This document shows positions 1 through 9,528 of a stretch of 33,618 bases of DNA, one piece after another. Each line of letters starts with the position of its first letter. Position 1 is the first letter of the stretch. Source of the stretch: an uncultured Bacteroidota bacterium (GTDB taxonomy: Bacteria > Bacteroidota > Rhodothermia > Rhodothermales > UBA10348); NCBI GenBank assembly GCA_937876355.1, contig CALFHN010000174.1, positions 1-33,618 of the forward strand, read 5' to 3'. The position numbers were made by a program, and so were the translations under genes. The notes below the pieces were generated by a model. That model had not been told where the DNA came from, did no database searches, and saw only the letters and a list, made by a program, of their open reading frames with translations.

Positions 1-328
1 GTGCGTCGTATTGAATATCCAATCTTTCAGGTGCCGACCAATCGTCGTCGTCCCACTGCGGAACCACGACGTCTCCAGAAACCATTTCCAATGACCGGTT
101 CCGAAGCTCCCCAATGGTGGTTGACTCGTTATTTTGAATGTGTTCGTAGCGGATTTCCGTACTAGGAACATCCTCTAGCAGAGCTTGCATGGGGATTTTC
201 CCATTGTCCAGCACAACCAATTCCTTGTTGGTAAAGGTCTGTCCGAGATACGATTTAATGGCTCGTTTACAGAGATCAGGCCTGTCTGCAGTAACCATTA
301 CGCAGGAAATAAGCGGTTTTGAAGGCAT
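1..328 (-). CDS. GT-A family 2 glycosyltransferase, N-terminal part (cut by window edge)
   Basis: The minus-strand frame is open from an ATG at 328 to the window edge, giving about 109 residues. It begins MPSKPLISCVMVTADRP, the usual first beta strand of a GT2 nucleotide-binding fold. It continues with an SYLGQTFTNKELVVLDNG segment and reaches an aspartate-rich PQWDDDDW motif, which matches the DxD metal/nucleotide-sugar site. The family transfers sugars from nucleotide donors; the acceptor cannot be judged from this fragment. An in-frame ATG at 364 would add 12 residues (MFRPHDHRLGPL). I prefer 328 because the fold begins right behind it. It is divergent from the DUF3047 gene, with about 180-220 bp between the two starts. 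The family call is fairly sure; the specificity is unknown. Confidence 0.8.
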   Translation of the reverse strand, partial: MPSKPLISCVMVTADRPDLCKRAIKSYLGQTFTNKELVVLDNGKIPMQALLEDVPSTEIRYEHIQNNESTTIGELRNRSLEMVSGDVVVPQWDDDDWSAPERLDIQYDA

Positions 329-546
329 TAGCGGTCCCAATCGGTGGTCATGTGGTCGAAACATCCTAAGGAAAACATAAAGACGGACACGCTCAATTTA
401 CGCGAAAATCCAATGCGATATCCAAGACAGTCTGGAATCTGGTTTGGCTGAGCTAACCCCAGGCAAATGAGGCACTTAATCCGCCTTGGGTCATATGTTC
501 GAAGGTAGAGTGTTGCTTTCAGTGCTTTGGTAACGGCTTAAAGAGT

Positions 547-1260
547 ATGATGCATCGAATTTTATTTCTTTTTTTGGCAGTTGCCTTTTTAGGCGAACAG
601 GCACCAGTTCAAGGGCGCCAGACTAGCATTTTGCTGGACGATTTTGAATCCTATGAGGATGGCGCTTTGCCTGTTAAATGGAAAGCGCAGCTCAACGGCA
701 AGCTAGTTCCTCTTACAGAACAATTCACCCATAAAAACGAATCGTTTTATGTTAAAAAAGAAGGCGGAAAGCAATTTGTCAGGGCCTATTCAAAGGGTGA
801 GGCGGTGCACATCGCGCTCCAAAACGGGGAAGATCTAGAATGGCGATTGAGCAAACATCCTGTGTTGTCATGGGACTGGCGAGCCAATACTCTGCCACTT
901 GGAGGACGTGAAGACAAAGATGACCTGAACGATTCTGGTGCTGGGATTTACGTCATGTTTTCGATGGAAGGCATCATTATAAGTCGACCCAAAGCGATCA
1001 AATATGTGTATAGCTCTACGTTACCCGAGGGCACAGTCGTGACGTACGGTAAACTCAAAGTGATTGTGGTTTCGAGTAACCTGGATGGCATCGGAATGTG
1101 GAAAACCATAACTCGAGACGTGGCCGCCGACTACAAAGAGGTCTTTGGCGGAAACCCTCCGGACAGACCCATGATTATTCGGTTGTGGTCTGATTCTGAC
1201 AACACCAAATCTGAAGCCAGCTCCGATTTTGACAATATCCAGTTGTTACGAAGATTCTAG
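547..1260 (+). CDS. Secreted DUF3047-family protein
   Basis: The protein has 237 residues. It starts with a signal peptide (MMHRILFLFLAVAFLG, then a likely cleavage near residue 22-24), so it is probably periplasmic or lipid-anchored outside the cytoplasm. The mature part resembles DUF3047: an opening DDFES strand, a central SWDWRANTLP followed by an acidic stretch, then AIKYVYSSTLPEGT, and a late DVAADYKEVFG...SDNTKSEASSDFDNI. The fold is expected to be a beta sandwich like carbohydrate-binding domains, but no biochemical function is established and I assign none. Two ATG codons lie in tandem (547 and 550). The gene stands alone between the divergent glycosyltransferase and the convergent uvrA, whose stop is only 12 bp away. 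Confidence 0.8.
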   Translation: MMHRILFLFLAVAFLGEQAPVQGRQTSILLDDFESYEDGALPVKWKAQLNGKLVPLTEQFTHKNESFYVKKEGGKQFVRAYSKGEAVHIALQNGEDLEWRLSKHPVLSWDWRANTLPLGGREDKDDLNDSGAGIYVMFSMEGIIISRPKAIKYVYSSTLPEGTVVTYGKLKVIVVSSNLDGIGMWKTITRDVAADYKEVFGGNPPDRPMIIRLWSDSDNTKSEASSDFDNIQLLRRF

Positions 1261-1272
1261 GCTGGGAAGCGA

Positions 1273-4146
1273 CTACAAACCGAGAAGGGGTTTCAAATAT
1301 CGTCCGGTATGACTCGCATCTATGCTAGCCAGGTGTTCCGGTGTTCCTGCTGCGACAACAAATCCTCCGCGAACGCCACCTTCTGGCCCTAAATCAATGA
1401 CGAAGTCAGATGCTTTAATTACGTCAATGTTATGTTCTATCACCATGATAGAATGCCCTCTTGCAACTAACGCATTGAAGGCCGCCAACAGCTTTTTGAT
1501 GTCTTCAAAATGTAATCCAGTAGTGGGCTCATCAAAAATGTAAAGGGTCCGGTCCCGAGTTGCTTTTCCGAGGTGGGCGGCGAGTTTAATGCGCTGGGCT
1601 TCTCCCCCAGAAAGTGTGTTTGAGGGCTGACCAAGACTCAGGTACCCAAGACCGATATCGCATAACGTTTTAAGTTTTCGAGTAAGGCTTTTGTCCTCTG
1701 AAAAGAATTCTACCGCATCCTCCACGGTCATATCGAGCACTTGGTCAATACTTTTCCCTTGGTAGCGTATTTCGAGGACGTCTTGTTTGTATCGTTTTCC
1801 CTTGCAGGCTTCACACTCTAGAAATAAATCGGCTAAAAACTGCATTTCGATCCGAACCACACCTTCTCCTTGACACGTTTCGCAGCGGCCGCCAGGCACG
1901 TTGAACGAAAAATACCCAGGTTTGTAACCCCGAATTCGAGCCTGATACGTATCGGAAAAGAGCTGACGAATCGTATCGAATGCTTTAACATAAGTGGCAG
2001 GATTGGACCTTGGCGACCGACCAATCGGAGTCTGATCGATCATCTCGACCTGATCTACAAGCTGGTAACCACGAATTGAGGTATGTCGACCCACTTTAGT
2101 TTCTCCACTATGGGTACCTTTTAACTTAGCCAGACCCTGATAAAGTGTCTCGTGGACCAACGTGGATTTTCCTGAACCACTCACTCCGGTTATGCATGTG
2201 ATCATTCCCAGAGGAAATGCAACGGTTAGGTTTTTCAAGTTGTGTTGACGAGCACCTTCCAAAACAATTTGGTCCCGTTCGTTGACCGAGCGTCTAGTAG
2301 CGGGGACTTCGATTTTCTTTTTTCCGCTTAGATAAGCACCAGTTAGTGAAGCCGGATCGTTCAGGATGTCCTCAAGTTTACCGCGTGCTACAATTTCTCC
2401 ACCGTGCCGTCCAGCACCCGGTCCAATATCCAATATATAGTCCGCTCTCTTCATCATCTCCGCTTCGTGCTCAACAACCAAAACGGTGTTGCCAATATCT
2501 CTTAGATGTTCTAAAATCGAAATTAATCGGTCGGTGTCCCGAGGATGCAGTCCAATTGAAGGCTCGTCTAAAACATATAAGCTTCCAACCAACGACGAGC
2601 CGAGAGAGGTGGCCAGATGAATCCTCTGGCTTTCTCCTCCAGAAAGGGTTTGACTTAGCCGATCTAGGGTCAAATAGTCCAATCCTACATCAACCAAATA
2701 GGTGAGTCTGCGTCGAATTTCTTCAAGTATGCGTCCGGCAACAGACAATTCGTGTTCAGTCAATTCCAACTCTTCCACGAATTTAAGCGCTTCCGTTGTC
2801 GTCATTTCGCAAATTTCGCCGATATGACGGTGGGCAACTTTTACGTACAGTGCTTTTTTGCGTAATCTCGATCCTTCGCATTCATTACATCGAGAATACC
2901 CTCTGAACCGAGCATGAAAGATGCGGTAGTGCATCTTGTAGTTGTTTTTCTCTAGGTACCGGAAAAACTCATATATCCCGTCGTAATCGTCCCTTCCTTC
3001 CCATACAAGTGTTTTTGACGCTTCGTCAAGCTGGGAATAAGGAATATCAATATTGATTCGTTGGTCAGCGGCTACTCTGATCAATGCCCTGAAGTATGCA
3101 GCCCACGAATCACCACGGAAAGGTGCGATTGCTCCTTGGCGAATAGATAAGTCAGGGTTTGGGATGACTAAATCAGGGTCAATTCCCGCCGTTTTTCCAA
3201 ATCCTTGACAAACGGGACACGCACCAACCGGAGAATTAAACGAAAATAGATGGGCGGTTGGCTCATCGAAGCGCAATCCGTCTCTTTCGAAAAATTGGCT
3301 GAAGGAAAGGTTGACACCCGTACCTGAAATAACGGCTGTACACCGTCCGCCGCCTTCTGAAAAAGCCTGCTCAACAGAGTCTGCCATGCGGGATTCCACG
3401 GCTATGTCATTTCGTCGAACTACTAACCTGTCGATCAATACGAGGAGTCGATCGCGCGAAACTCGGACGCTTTCTGGATTCGTTTCATTCAGGTCAATAA
3501 CGGTCTCGGCAACGCCTTTTTCGCGCTGTTTTTCTGTGGGAAGTGACAATACTCTGAAAAAGCCCCGCTTCTGAAGAACAGCAAGTTCATCTTTGACGCT
3601 ACTTTTTTGGTGGTTTGGAAAAGGGAAACACAGATAAAACCGAGTCCCTTCGTCCCATTGCCCCAAGAGTTCTTGAGCGGTAGAGCGCGGAGAATCCTTG
3701 GAAACCGGTTCTCCCGAAATAGGTGAATACGTCGTTCCAATTCGAGCATATAAAAGACGAAGATGGTCGTAAATCTCGGTTTGGGTAGATACGGTTGATC
3801 GAGGATTTTTGGAAACAGTTTTTTGTTCGATGGCGATGGCTGGAGCAAGTCCCGAAATAAAATCTACTTCCGGTTTATCCATACGCTCCAAAAACTGCCT
3901 CGCATACGAACTCAAGCTCTCTACGTATCGCCGTTGTCCCTCAGCATATATGGTGTCAAAAGCGAGGGAAGACTTCCCAGACCCGGACGGCCCAGTAAAT
4001 ACGACAAGCTTGCCCCTTGGAATGTCGACATCAACTCCCTTCAAATTGTGTTGCCGGGCTCCTCGGATGACGATGGAGCGATTCACGACCGGCTTGGGTA
4101 GGACTACCGGATTTGGCTGGGTTTTATGTTTGGGCTTCTTGCTCAA
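1273..4146 (-). CDS. uvrA: UvrABC excinuclease subunit A
   Basis: This is the DNA-damage recognition ATPase of nucleotide excision repair, which loads UvrB at lesions in the cytoplasm. The 957 residues are close to the family length (about 940). The first Walker A, GPSGSGKSS, is at residues 52-60 and is followed by the UvrA-typical DTIYAEGQRRYVESLS. Cys-pair zinc sites are visible (CPVC, CNEC, and in the second half CETC...CEAC). There are two ABC signatures (LSGGESQR and LSGGEAQR), each with a Walker B (YVLDEPSIGLH and YIFDEPTTGLH), and a second Walker A (TGVSGSGKST). The start at 4146 is a TTG that gives a lysine-rich leader. A GTG at 4086, right before SIVIRGARQHNLKG, is an alternative. 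No clear LexA-type box is visible upstream. Confidence 0.97.
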   Translation of the reverse strand: MSKKPKHKTQPNPVVLPKPVVNRSIVIRGARQHNLKGVDVDIPRGKLVVFTGPSGSGKSSLAFDTIYAEGQRRYVESLSSYARQFLERMDKPEVDFISGLAPAIAIEQKTVSKNPRSTVSTQTEIYDHLRLLYARIGTTYSPISGEPVSKDSPRSTAQELLGQWDEGTRFYLCFPFPNHQKSSVKDELAVLQKRGFFRVLSLPTEKQREKGVAETVIDLNETNPESVRVSRDRLLVLIDRLVVRRNDIAVESRMADSVEQAFSEGGGRCTAVISGTGVNLSFSQFFERDGLRFDEPTAHLFSFNSPVGACPVCQGFGKTAGIDPDLVIPNPDLSIRQGAIAPFRGDSWAAYFRALIRVAADQRINIDIPYSQLDEASKTLVWEGRDDYDGIYEFFRYLEKNNYKMHYRIFHARFRGYSRCNECEGSRLRKKALYVKVAHRHIGEICEMTTTEALKFVEELELTEHELSVAGRILEEIRRRLTYLVDVGLDYLTLDRLSQTLSGGESQRIHLATSLGSSLVGSLYVLDEPSIGLHPRDTDRLISILEHLRDIGNTVLVVEHEAEMMKRADYILDIGPGAGRHGGEIVARGKLEDILNDPASLTGAYLSGKKKIEVPATRRSVNERDQIVLEGARQHNLKNLTVAFPLGMITCITGVSGSGKSTLVHETLYQGLAKLKGTHSGETKVGRHTSIRGYQLVDQVEMIDQTPIGRSPRSNPATYVKAFDTIRQLFSDTYQARIRGYKPGYFSFNVPGGRCETCQGEGVVRIEMQFLADLFLECEACKGKRYKQDVLEIRYQGKSIDQVLDMTVEDAVEFFSEDKSLTRKLKTLCDIGLGYLSLGQPSNTLSGGEAQRIKLAAHLGKATRDRTLYIFDEPTTGLHFEDIKKLLAAFNALVARGHSIMVIEHNIDVIKASDFVIDLGPEGGVRGGFVVAAGTPEHLASIDASHTGRYLKPLLGL

Positions 4147-4396
4147 TGGGCAGGCCGATGGCTGTTAGTCGCGGGCAGACAGATCGTGAAGGAGTTGGCA
4201 ATTTGGGCGAATAAATCCAATAATCAAGACGAAAATGCTGGGGCAAACAACTCGAACGCACGAGGCCGAGATTGGATGCTTTTCTTGCCTAAGAAAATGT
4301 CTAAAAGCAAAGAGGAACAGGTATTGCCCGCCCACTGTAGGAAGGCACTTATCCGAGTCCCCAACCTGGGTTGCTCTAGCCTGATTGTTTTACCTC
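4147..4396. other. Divergent intergenic region, uvrA / BatA-like gene
   Basis: These 250 bp must hold the promoters of both divergent genes. I could not identify a convincing -35/-10 pair, a TAnnTTTG-type Bacteroidota -7 element or an SOS box. A plus-strand reading frame extends from inside uvrA through this region, but it has no recognisable protein character. I treat the region as non-coding. Confidence 0.5.
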
Positions 4397-6550
4397 ATGA
4401 CGTTTTTAAATCCTCTCTTACTTCTCGGGTTAGCTGCAGCAGCCATTCCGCTGATCATTCATCTGTTCAATTTTCGCCGACCAAGGCGAATTGAATTCAG
4501 TTCTCTCGCGTTCCTTCATGAGCTCAAGAAGAGCACCATGCAAAGGGTTCGGATAAAACAGTGGTTGTTGCTCGCCTTGCGGACGTTGGCAATCGCTGCT
4601 CTTGCCCTCTCTTTTGCTCGGCCTACCTTAGAAGGTGCTATGGCTGGTTTATTTGGAAATCAAGGTCGCACCACAACCGCTTTAGTGTTTGACCATTCCA
4701 CTTCGATGACCATGCGGGACGGATCGGGGGCGTATCTGGACCAAGCAAAACTCATCGCAACTGAACTTCTGGCTGATTTTGAATCGGGAGATGAGTTTAT
4801 TTTGGTGCCGCAGCCTACGTTTTCGTCTTCGTCTTCGTCTTCATCTTCATCTTCGGTCGTGTCGTATCAGAACGCATCGGCAGCACGAGATGCAATTCAG
4901 GCGATGGAGCCTGAACAGGGTTCATCTTCGTTGGTACAGTCGATTCAGTTGGCAGCGAATGAATTAACAAAACAGGCCAATTTGAACCGGATACTGTACG
5001 TGGTGTCCGATTTTCAAACCAGCACATTTTCAGACTCAACCCAGCTAAATATTCCGGACGATGTACGTTTGATCTTCCTGCCCATTGGAACGGATGGACG
5101 GGGTAATCTGGCCGTTTCGGACGTTTCTGTTTTGAGTCAGATCATTTCTGAGGGGCAGCCCGTGAGAATAGAGGCGGGTTTTACGAATTTTGGTGCAGAA
5201 GATGCCAACGGCGTGGTAGCCTCTGTATTTATTGAGGATGTTCGGGTGGGTCAAGCAACACTCGATATTCCGGCAGGCACGAGCGCAAGTGCCTTTTTTG
5301 TTGTGACGCCGCGTCAAACGGGGTGGTTATCAGGGCGAATTGAAATAGAAGACAATCAATATCTCTATGACAACGTCAGGCGTTTTACGCTGCTTGTTCC
5401 AGAGGAGCGGCGTTTGTTGGTAGTCGGGGGAAACCGCGCTCCAAAAGGGTATCTACACCTAGGTCTTTCCGAAAACTTGACTACAAATTCAGTTCGTTTT
5501 AGAACAGACGAGATAGCAGAAACCGCATTATCCGGAGCTGCTCTTGGAACCTACGACTCCGTCGTATTAAATGGGGTTTCATCTCTTTCGACGGGTGAAC
5601 AATCGGCTTTGGTCGCTTATGTCACTGGAGGTGGAGGTCTTCTCATCTTCCCCTCTAACGATTTCCCAGTCGAAGATTTTAACGGTTTATTTTCCGATTT
5701 AAACGCGGGAAAAGTGATCGCTTCTGCCATTGATTCTGATGACGGTCTCACGGTCGGAGTATTTGAATCGGTTGATACCGATCACGTTCTTTTCGAAGGG
5801 ATGTTTGAGCTAGATGTGTCAGGAAAAGCACCTCAATTAGAACAGCCGGTCATTTATAAGTCAATAACCTACCGGCCAGGAGCCAACTCGGGGGCAGAAC
5901 AAACCATTATTGGACTCTCAGGCGGCGCCCCCTTTCTTCAAGAAATACGCGCTGGACTAGGGTCTGTACTCCTATTTAGCGTCGAGGCTGGGGTTACATG
6001 GAGCGATTTCCCAGTTAGGGGTTTATTTTTACCTCTTTTGTACCGCTCATTGTACTATTTGTCGGCAAGCAGTTCGGTTTCGGGTGAAACTATGCAGGTT
6101 GAAGGATCCTTGCAATTGAGGCTGGCCGGCGTTTCAGGCAGCGAAACGATTATAATTAGAGATGAATCCGGTCTTGAAATGATTCCTGAACAACGAAGTG
6201 TCCAGGGCGCAAAAGTTGCAGAGTTGAGTAGTGCCTTTTTTATTCCTGGAGTTTATTCAGTTGTTGCAAACAATGAAGTACTACGCCGTGTGGTTGTTCA
6301 CCCAAGTACTTTGGAGTCTGATTTAGCCCTGTTAGACCCAGAAGAGGCTGTTTCGCACATCGCTGAGACAAGTCAAACGGTTGCTACGGTAATGAATATC
6401 TCTTTGGTTGGCGGCTCGCAATTGGATGAACAATTGAAAGCAGCACGGACTGGGGTAGAGTTATGGAACGTCTTTTTAGGCCTGGCGTTGATATTTTTGG
6501 TGCTCGAAATGCTTGTCTCAAAGCATTGGAGACCAGAATCTGCACTGTAA
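4397..6550 (+). CDS. BatA-like membrane protein with von Willebrand factor A domain
   Basis: The ATG at 4397 gives 717 residues and starts exactly at the conserved BatA/aerotolerance N-terminal double-transmembrane domain (MTFLNPLLLLGLAAAAIPLI, then IHLFNFRRP). The second membrane segment is near residues 56-73. A vWA domain follows with an intact DxSxS metal site (DHSTS, residues 99-103). An 11-serine run lies at residues 143-153. Behind it are an Ig-like stretch (about 230-310), a glutaminase-like or DUF4159-like Rossmann region (LLVVGGNRAP...GGGGLLIFPSND) and a C-terminal membrane segment (about 685-705). Relatives are envelope proteins of the Bat/MoxR type, but no MoxR ATPase or other bat gene is present here. 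The exact role is unknown. A TTG at 4385 could add four residues. The next gene follows within about 10-40 bp. Confidence 0.85.
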   Translation: MTFLNPLLLLGLAAAAIPLIIHLFNFRRPRRIEFSSLAFLHELKKSTMQRVRIKQWLLLALRTLAIAALALSFARPTLEGAMAGLFGNQGRTTTALVFDHSTSMTMRDGSGAYLDQAKLIATELLADFESGDEFILVPQPTFSSSSSSSSSSSVVSYQNASAARDAIQAMEPEQGSSSLVQSIQLAANELTKQANLNRILYVVSDFQTSTFSDSTQLNIPDDVRLIFLPIGTDGRGNLAVSDVSVLSQIISEGQPVRIEAGFTNFGAEDANGVVASVFIEDVRVGQATLDIPAGTSASAFFVVTPRQTGWLSGRIEIEDNQYLYDNVRRFTLLVPEERRLLVVGGNRAPKGYLHLGLSENLTTNSVRFRTDEIAETALSGAALGTYDSVVLNGVSSLSTGEQSALVAYVTGGGGLLIFPSNDFPVEDFNGLFSDLNAGKVIASAIDSDDGLTVGVFESVDTDHVLFEGMFELDVSGKAPQLEQPVIYKSITYRPGANSGAEQTIIGLSGGAPFLQEIRAGLGSVLLFSVEAGVTWSDFPVRGLFLPLLYRSLYYLSASSSVSGETMQVEGSLQLRLAGVSGSETIIIRDESGLEMIPEQRSVQGAKVAELSSAFFIPGVYSVVANNEVLRRVVVHPSTLESDLALLDPEEAVSHIAETSQTVATVMNISLVGGSQLDEQLKAARTGVELWNVFLGLALIFLVLEMLVSKHWRPESAL
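4823..4855 (+). repeat. Serine-codon microsatellite (TCG/TCT/TCA repeat)
   Basis: Eleven consecutive serine codons (tcg/tct/tca) make a run of TCN triplets, the first five or so following a tcgtct hexamer pattern. It lies in frame in the BatA-like gene, between the vWA metal site and the rest of the domain. Because the unit is a multiple of three, length changes would alter only the linker length and not the reading frame. Confidence 0.9.
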
Positions 6551-6557
6551 AGCTGGA

Positions 6558-7169
6558 TTGAATAATTCATTTCTGACAGCCGTACAGGGCAACTTGAAAA
6601 TCCCCCACTTGGTCAACGTCTTACATACCATTCTGGTGCTGTCTTTTGTTGGAGTAACGTTGTTGCTTCTGGCAATGACGTTAGTACATCGCTTCAGAAT
6701 TAGGGGCGTTCGCATGTCGTGGCAAGCGAGTTCTTGGCGTTCAATTCCGGTCTGGCCGACTCTTTTTATGGGATTGATAATCGTTTTTTTGGTGTATGCT
6801 CAAAACACCATCCCACCGGTACACCTGACCGTTTTCACAGGGTATTTTGTAGGCGGAATGGCGTGGTTTGTGGCCGTTGCCATGTCCTCTTCTGTGGTGG
6901 TGACGGAATACGGGATTATACCTGAGGCTGGCCGTACGAGCAATGCTGTGGGTTGGGGGCAAGTTTCAGATTATTTTGAAGTCGAAGATGGTAAGCGAGT
7001 TCACTTCGCTTTTATGTACCAAGATTATCTAGGCGAACGAAAACGACTGGATTTATTCGTTCCAGTTCAAGAAGTGGATCGATTCCGCGGAATGGTTCGG
7101 TCCAAACTAGATGTTCCTCTTGACCTTCCTGCACAACGAGTAACAAGTCGCGAAGCGCTTGAAAATTGA
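6558..7169 (+). CDS. Small membrane protein with C-terminal PH-like cytoplasmic domain, function unknown
   Basis: I do not recognise a named family. From a TTG at 6558, right behind the previous stop, the frame gives about 203 residues. Other TTG codons at 6513 (overlapping the upstream gene) and 6594 are also possible, so the start is uncertain. Three hydrophobic segments are visible: [35 protein letters not shown], and [19 protein letters not shown] soluble tail follows with a TEYGIIPE...[12 protein letters not shown] pattern like membrane-associated bacterial PH-type domains, in which a tyrosine or tryptophan strand follows VxxxGI. The gene sits between the BatA-like gene and hflX; its stop overlaps the hflX start by 11 nt, so the three are probably co-transcribed. 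Confidence 0.6.
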   Translation: MNNSFLTAVQGNLKIPHLVNVLHTILVLSFVGVTLLLLAMTLVHRFRIRGVRMSWQASSWRSIPVWPTLFMGLIIVFLVYAQNTIPPVHLTVFTGYFVGGMAWFVAVAMSSSVVVTEYGIIPEAGRTSNAVGWGQVSDYFEVEDGKRVHFAFMYQDYLGERKRLDLFVPVQEVDRFRGMVRSKLDVPLDLPAQRVTSREALEN

Positions 7170-8538
7170 CAATAAACGTGGCGGATCGGTTGATACGTTC
7201 CAAGTCCACAACGCTCTTGCGAAAGTAGAACGAGAAAAAGCCGTACTAATTGGCGTGGTAAAGCAAGGAGAATCTAGACTTGATGTCGAGGATTCCCTTC
7301 TAGAACTGGCGCTCTTAGCCGATACGGCCGGGGCCCAAGTTGTAACCGAGTTGATTGCTTCGGTACAACGTATCCATGTTGCGACGTATGTGGGCAAGGG
7401 TAAAGTGGAAGAAATTGCCGAACTTTCTACCGAAGTAGAGGCAGATTTAATCATTTTCGACGACGACCTGAGTCCTATTCAACTTCGGAACTTAGAGCGC
7501 GAAATTGAATGCAAATTGGTAGATAGGTCGTCTCTGATCTTAGATATATTTGCACGACACGCTCGGAGTGCAACGGCCAAGACCCAAGTAGAGCTAGCTC
7601 AGTTAGAATACTTCAGAACGCGACTTACCCGACACTGGACCCACTTGTCTCGTCAGAAGGGGGGTATCGGCATGCGAGGTCCTGGAGAAACGCAGATCGA
7701 AACAGATCGGCGAATGATCGGGCTGCGAATCGCGTTACTTAAAGAACGATTAGACAAAATTTCCCGTCAAAAGATTACTCAAAAAAAGGGCCGCTCCGAA
7801 TTTACAAGGATCTCTTTGGTTGGGTATACCAATGCAGGCAAGTCGACGCTGATGAATGAACTGGCAGATGCCGGGGTATTGACAGAAAATCGACTTTTTG
7901 CAACCCTAGATTCCACGACGCGCCTAACGAATCTCGCAGCCAATAAGCAGATATTGCTATCCGACACCGTAGGATTTATTCGGAAACTGCCCCATAGGCT
8001 GATTGAAAGTTTTAAGACCACGCTTGATGAAGTACGCGAAGCCGATGTTTTGTTGCACGTAGTAGATGCTTCACATCGCCGTTTTCATGAACAAATGTTG
8101 ATAGTAAATGAGACGCTGGTGGAAATTGGTGCCGAAAATAAGCCCACTTTGCTGGTGTTTAATAAAATTGATGCAATTGAAGATCCGTTGGATGTAGTGG
8201 CACTGAAGGAGGAGTATCCCGACGCTGCTTTTGTTTCTGCGCTGAGAGGAATCGGATTGACAGAAGTAAAAACGAGTCTGCTAGATGTTATCGAGTCAGA
8301 TTATGTCGAATGGGATGTGATTATTCCAGTGACAGATCAGAAGGCGGTTGCTCATATTAGGAAAGTAGGAGAGATTCTGTCGGAAGACTATGCTTATGCG
8401 CGCACAACGTATGAGGACGATATCAAGGCAGTTGTGCAACTTCGATTTCGGGCTGCTCCTAAATTTTCAGAAGACCTTGAGCCTTTGTTGGCTCGCCATC
8501 GAGACTTATTGTTAATAGAGGATCCAGCCAAGGGTTGA
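7159..8538 (+). CDS. hflX: Ribosome-associated GTPase HflX
   Basis: HflX binds the 50S subunit and splits stalled or heat-damaged 70S ribosomes. The 459-residue protein has the HflX N-terminal nucleotide-binding domain, with VGKGKVEEI near residue 78. Next is the family signature [15 protein letters not shown] (171-185), a coiled helical linker, then the GTPase domain: Walker [10 protein letters not shown] (222-230), G3 DTVGF (269-273), G4 NKID (335-338) and a G5-like SAL near residue 355. The only in-frame start before the conserved region is the TTG at 7159, which overlaps the upstream gene and suggests translational coupling. Alternative starts would remove part of the N-terminal domain. 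Assignment is secure; the exact start is not. Confidence 0.95.
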   Translation: MKIDNKRGGSVDTFQVHNALAKVEREKAVLIGVVKQGESRLDVEDSLLELALLADTAGAQVVTELIASVQRIHVATYVGKGKVEEIAELSTEVEADLIIFDDDLSPIQLRNLEREIECKLVDRSSLILDIFARHARSATAKTQVELAQLEYFRTRLTRHWTHLSRQKGGIGMRGPGETQIETDRRMIGLRIALLKERLDKISRQKITQKKGRSEFTRISLVGYTNAGKSTLMNELADAGVLTENRLFATLDSTTRLTNLAANKQILLSDTVGFIRKLPHRLIESFKTTLDEVREADVLLHVVDASHRRFHEQMLIVNETLVEIGAENKPTLLVFNKIDAIEDPLDVVALKEEYPDAAFVSALRGIGLTEVKTSLLDVIESDYVEWDVIIPVTDQKAVAHIRKVGEILSEDYAYARTTYEDDIKAVVQLRFRAAPKFSEDLEPLLARHRDLLLIEDPAKG

Positions 8539-8624
8539 TTGCCAGGAAGTGAGCAAAACTGGCACGGAGATTGCAGGATAAAAACAAAACACTTAGGAAC
8601 AGATTTCGTACATATATTGACAAC

Positions 8625-9290
8625 ATGACAGTACATGAACTCATAAGTCCTACTACACCGCCGCTGAATCCAAGCGATTCGGTGGAGTATGCCTTGGATT
8701 TACTTATGGAAAACCACGTGCGTCATTTGCCGGTGGTTTCCGATGGTCGGGTTCTTTTGGGAGTTGTTTCTGAAGAACAATTGTTGGATGCGGCAATCGC
8801 GGACATTCAAATTTTGGATTTATTGGGAGCCGAACCAGTTAAAATCGAGGCGAATACCCACGTCTTTAATGCAACCAAAGTACTCATCGATCATGATCTG
8901 ACCACTCTTCCCATCGTCAATGACAATGGAGATTATCTTGGTTTGGTTCGCAAGCACGATTTATTTGACCGGTTTGCTCGCATGTTGGCAACACAGGAAT
9001 CTGGTGCCATTGTCTCGATTGAGGCAAATGAAAGAGACGTCGTTTTGAGTCAAATAATCCATCTGATAGAACAAAATGATGGCCGGGTCTTATCCGTTTC
9101 TACTGAGAAAAGAGACGAAGTGGAGGGTACCATTGGCATTACCATTAAGGTCAATGTGAAAGACGGCACTCGCATTAGGCACCTGTTGGAACACCACGGA
9201 TATAAGGTTGAGTCGGCATTTGGAGAAGATGACGACCCGGACGAAATGCTGGATCGAGTGCAGGAGTTTCTTCGATATTTGGAAGCCTAA
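8625..9290 (+). CDS. CBS-domain pair protein with C-terminal ACT-like domain
   Basis: From the ATG at 8625 the protein has 221 residues and starts MTVHELISPTTPPL, the usual beginning of a CBS motif. CBS1 covers about residues 1-57 (HVRHLPVVSDGRVLLGVVSEEQLLDA) and CBS2 about 65-118 (TTLPIVNDNGDYLGLVRKHDL). Residues 127-200 form an ACT-like module (GAIVSIEANERDVVLSQI, then a GYKV ending), followed by an acidic tail. CBS pairs bind adenine nucleotides and regulate partner proteins, and ACT modules bind small ligands. The architecture resembles AcuB-like sensors, but there is no attached enzyme and the ligand is unknown. A TTG at 8571 could extend it by 18 unconserved residues. In many Bacteroidota a similar gene adjoins NAD kinase; here the neighbour is gyrB. 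Confidence 0.85.
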   Translation: MTVHELISPTTPPLNPSDSVEYALDLLMENHVRHLPVVSDGRVLLGVVSEEQLLDAAIADIQILDLLGAEPVKIEANTHVFNATKVLIDHDLTTLPIVNDNGDYLGLVRKHDLFDRFARMLATQESGAIVSIEANERDVVLSQIIHLIEQNDGRVLSVSTEKRDEVEGTIGITIKVNVKDGTRIRHLLEHHGYKVESAFGEDDDPDEMLDRVQEFLRYLEA

Positions 9291-9528
9291 GCCTAGCCTT
9301 CTCTCCGTTGCGATCTGTCAGTGACATTGAATCTGATTCGCGGTTCTTCTAAGGATTTTATACCTCCTGGCGTTCGAAATGGCGTCCTTTGCCCATGAAC
9401 CCAGTCCTCTTTCGGGAGTACAAAAGAGGATTGAATAAATTGCTCCTTCGGATTGCCCATTCGGGCTTAACTATTCGTATTTTGGGGCATTCACGCACTT
9501 CTTATCTCCGCCTCTACACAGACTATTT
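9291..9528. promoter_or_regulatory. gyrB leader region with stem-loop
   Basis: This 238-bp gap precedes gyrB. An inverted repeat pairs AGTCCTCTTT (9403-9412) with AAAGAGGATT (9423-9432), forming a 10-bp stem with one G-U pair and a 10-nt loop. It is not followed by a T-run, so it is not a simple intrinsic terminator; it may be a leader structure or an operator. I found no convincing promoter hexamers. A short plus-strand frame through the region has no protein-like character. Confidence 0.4.

Noticed and set aside
4147-4396. SOS (LexA) control of uvrA
   Set aside because: I looked for a paired inverted box upstream of uvrA and saw none that is convincing.
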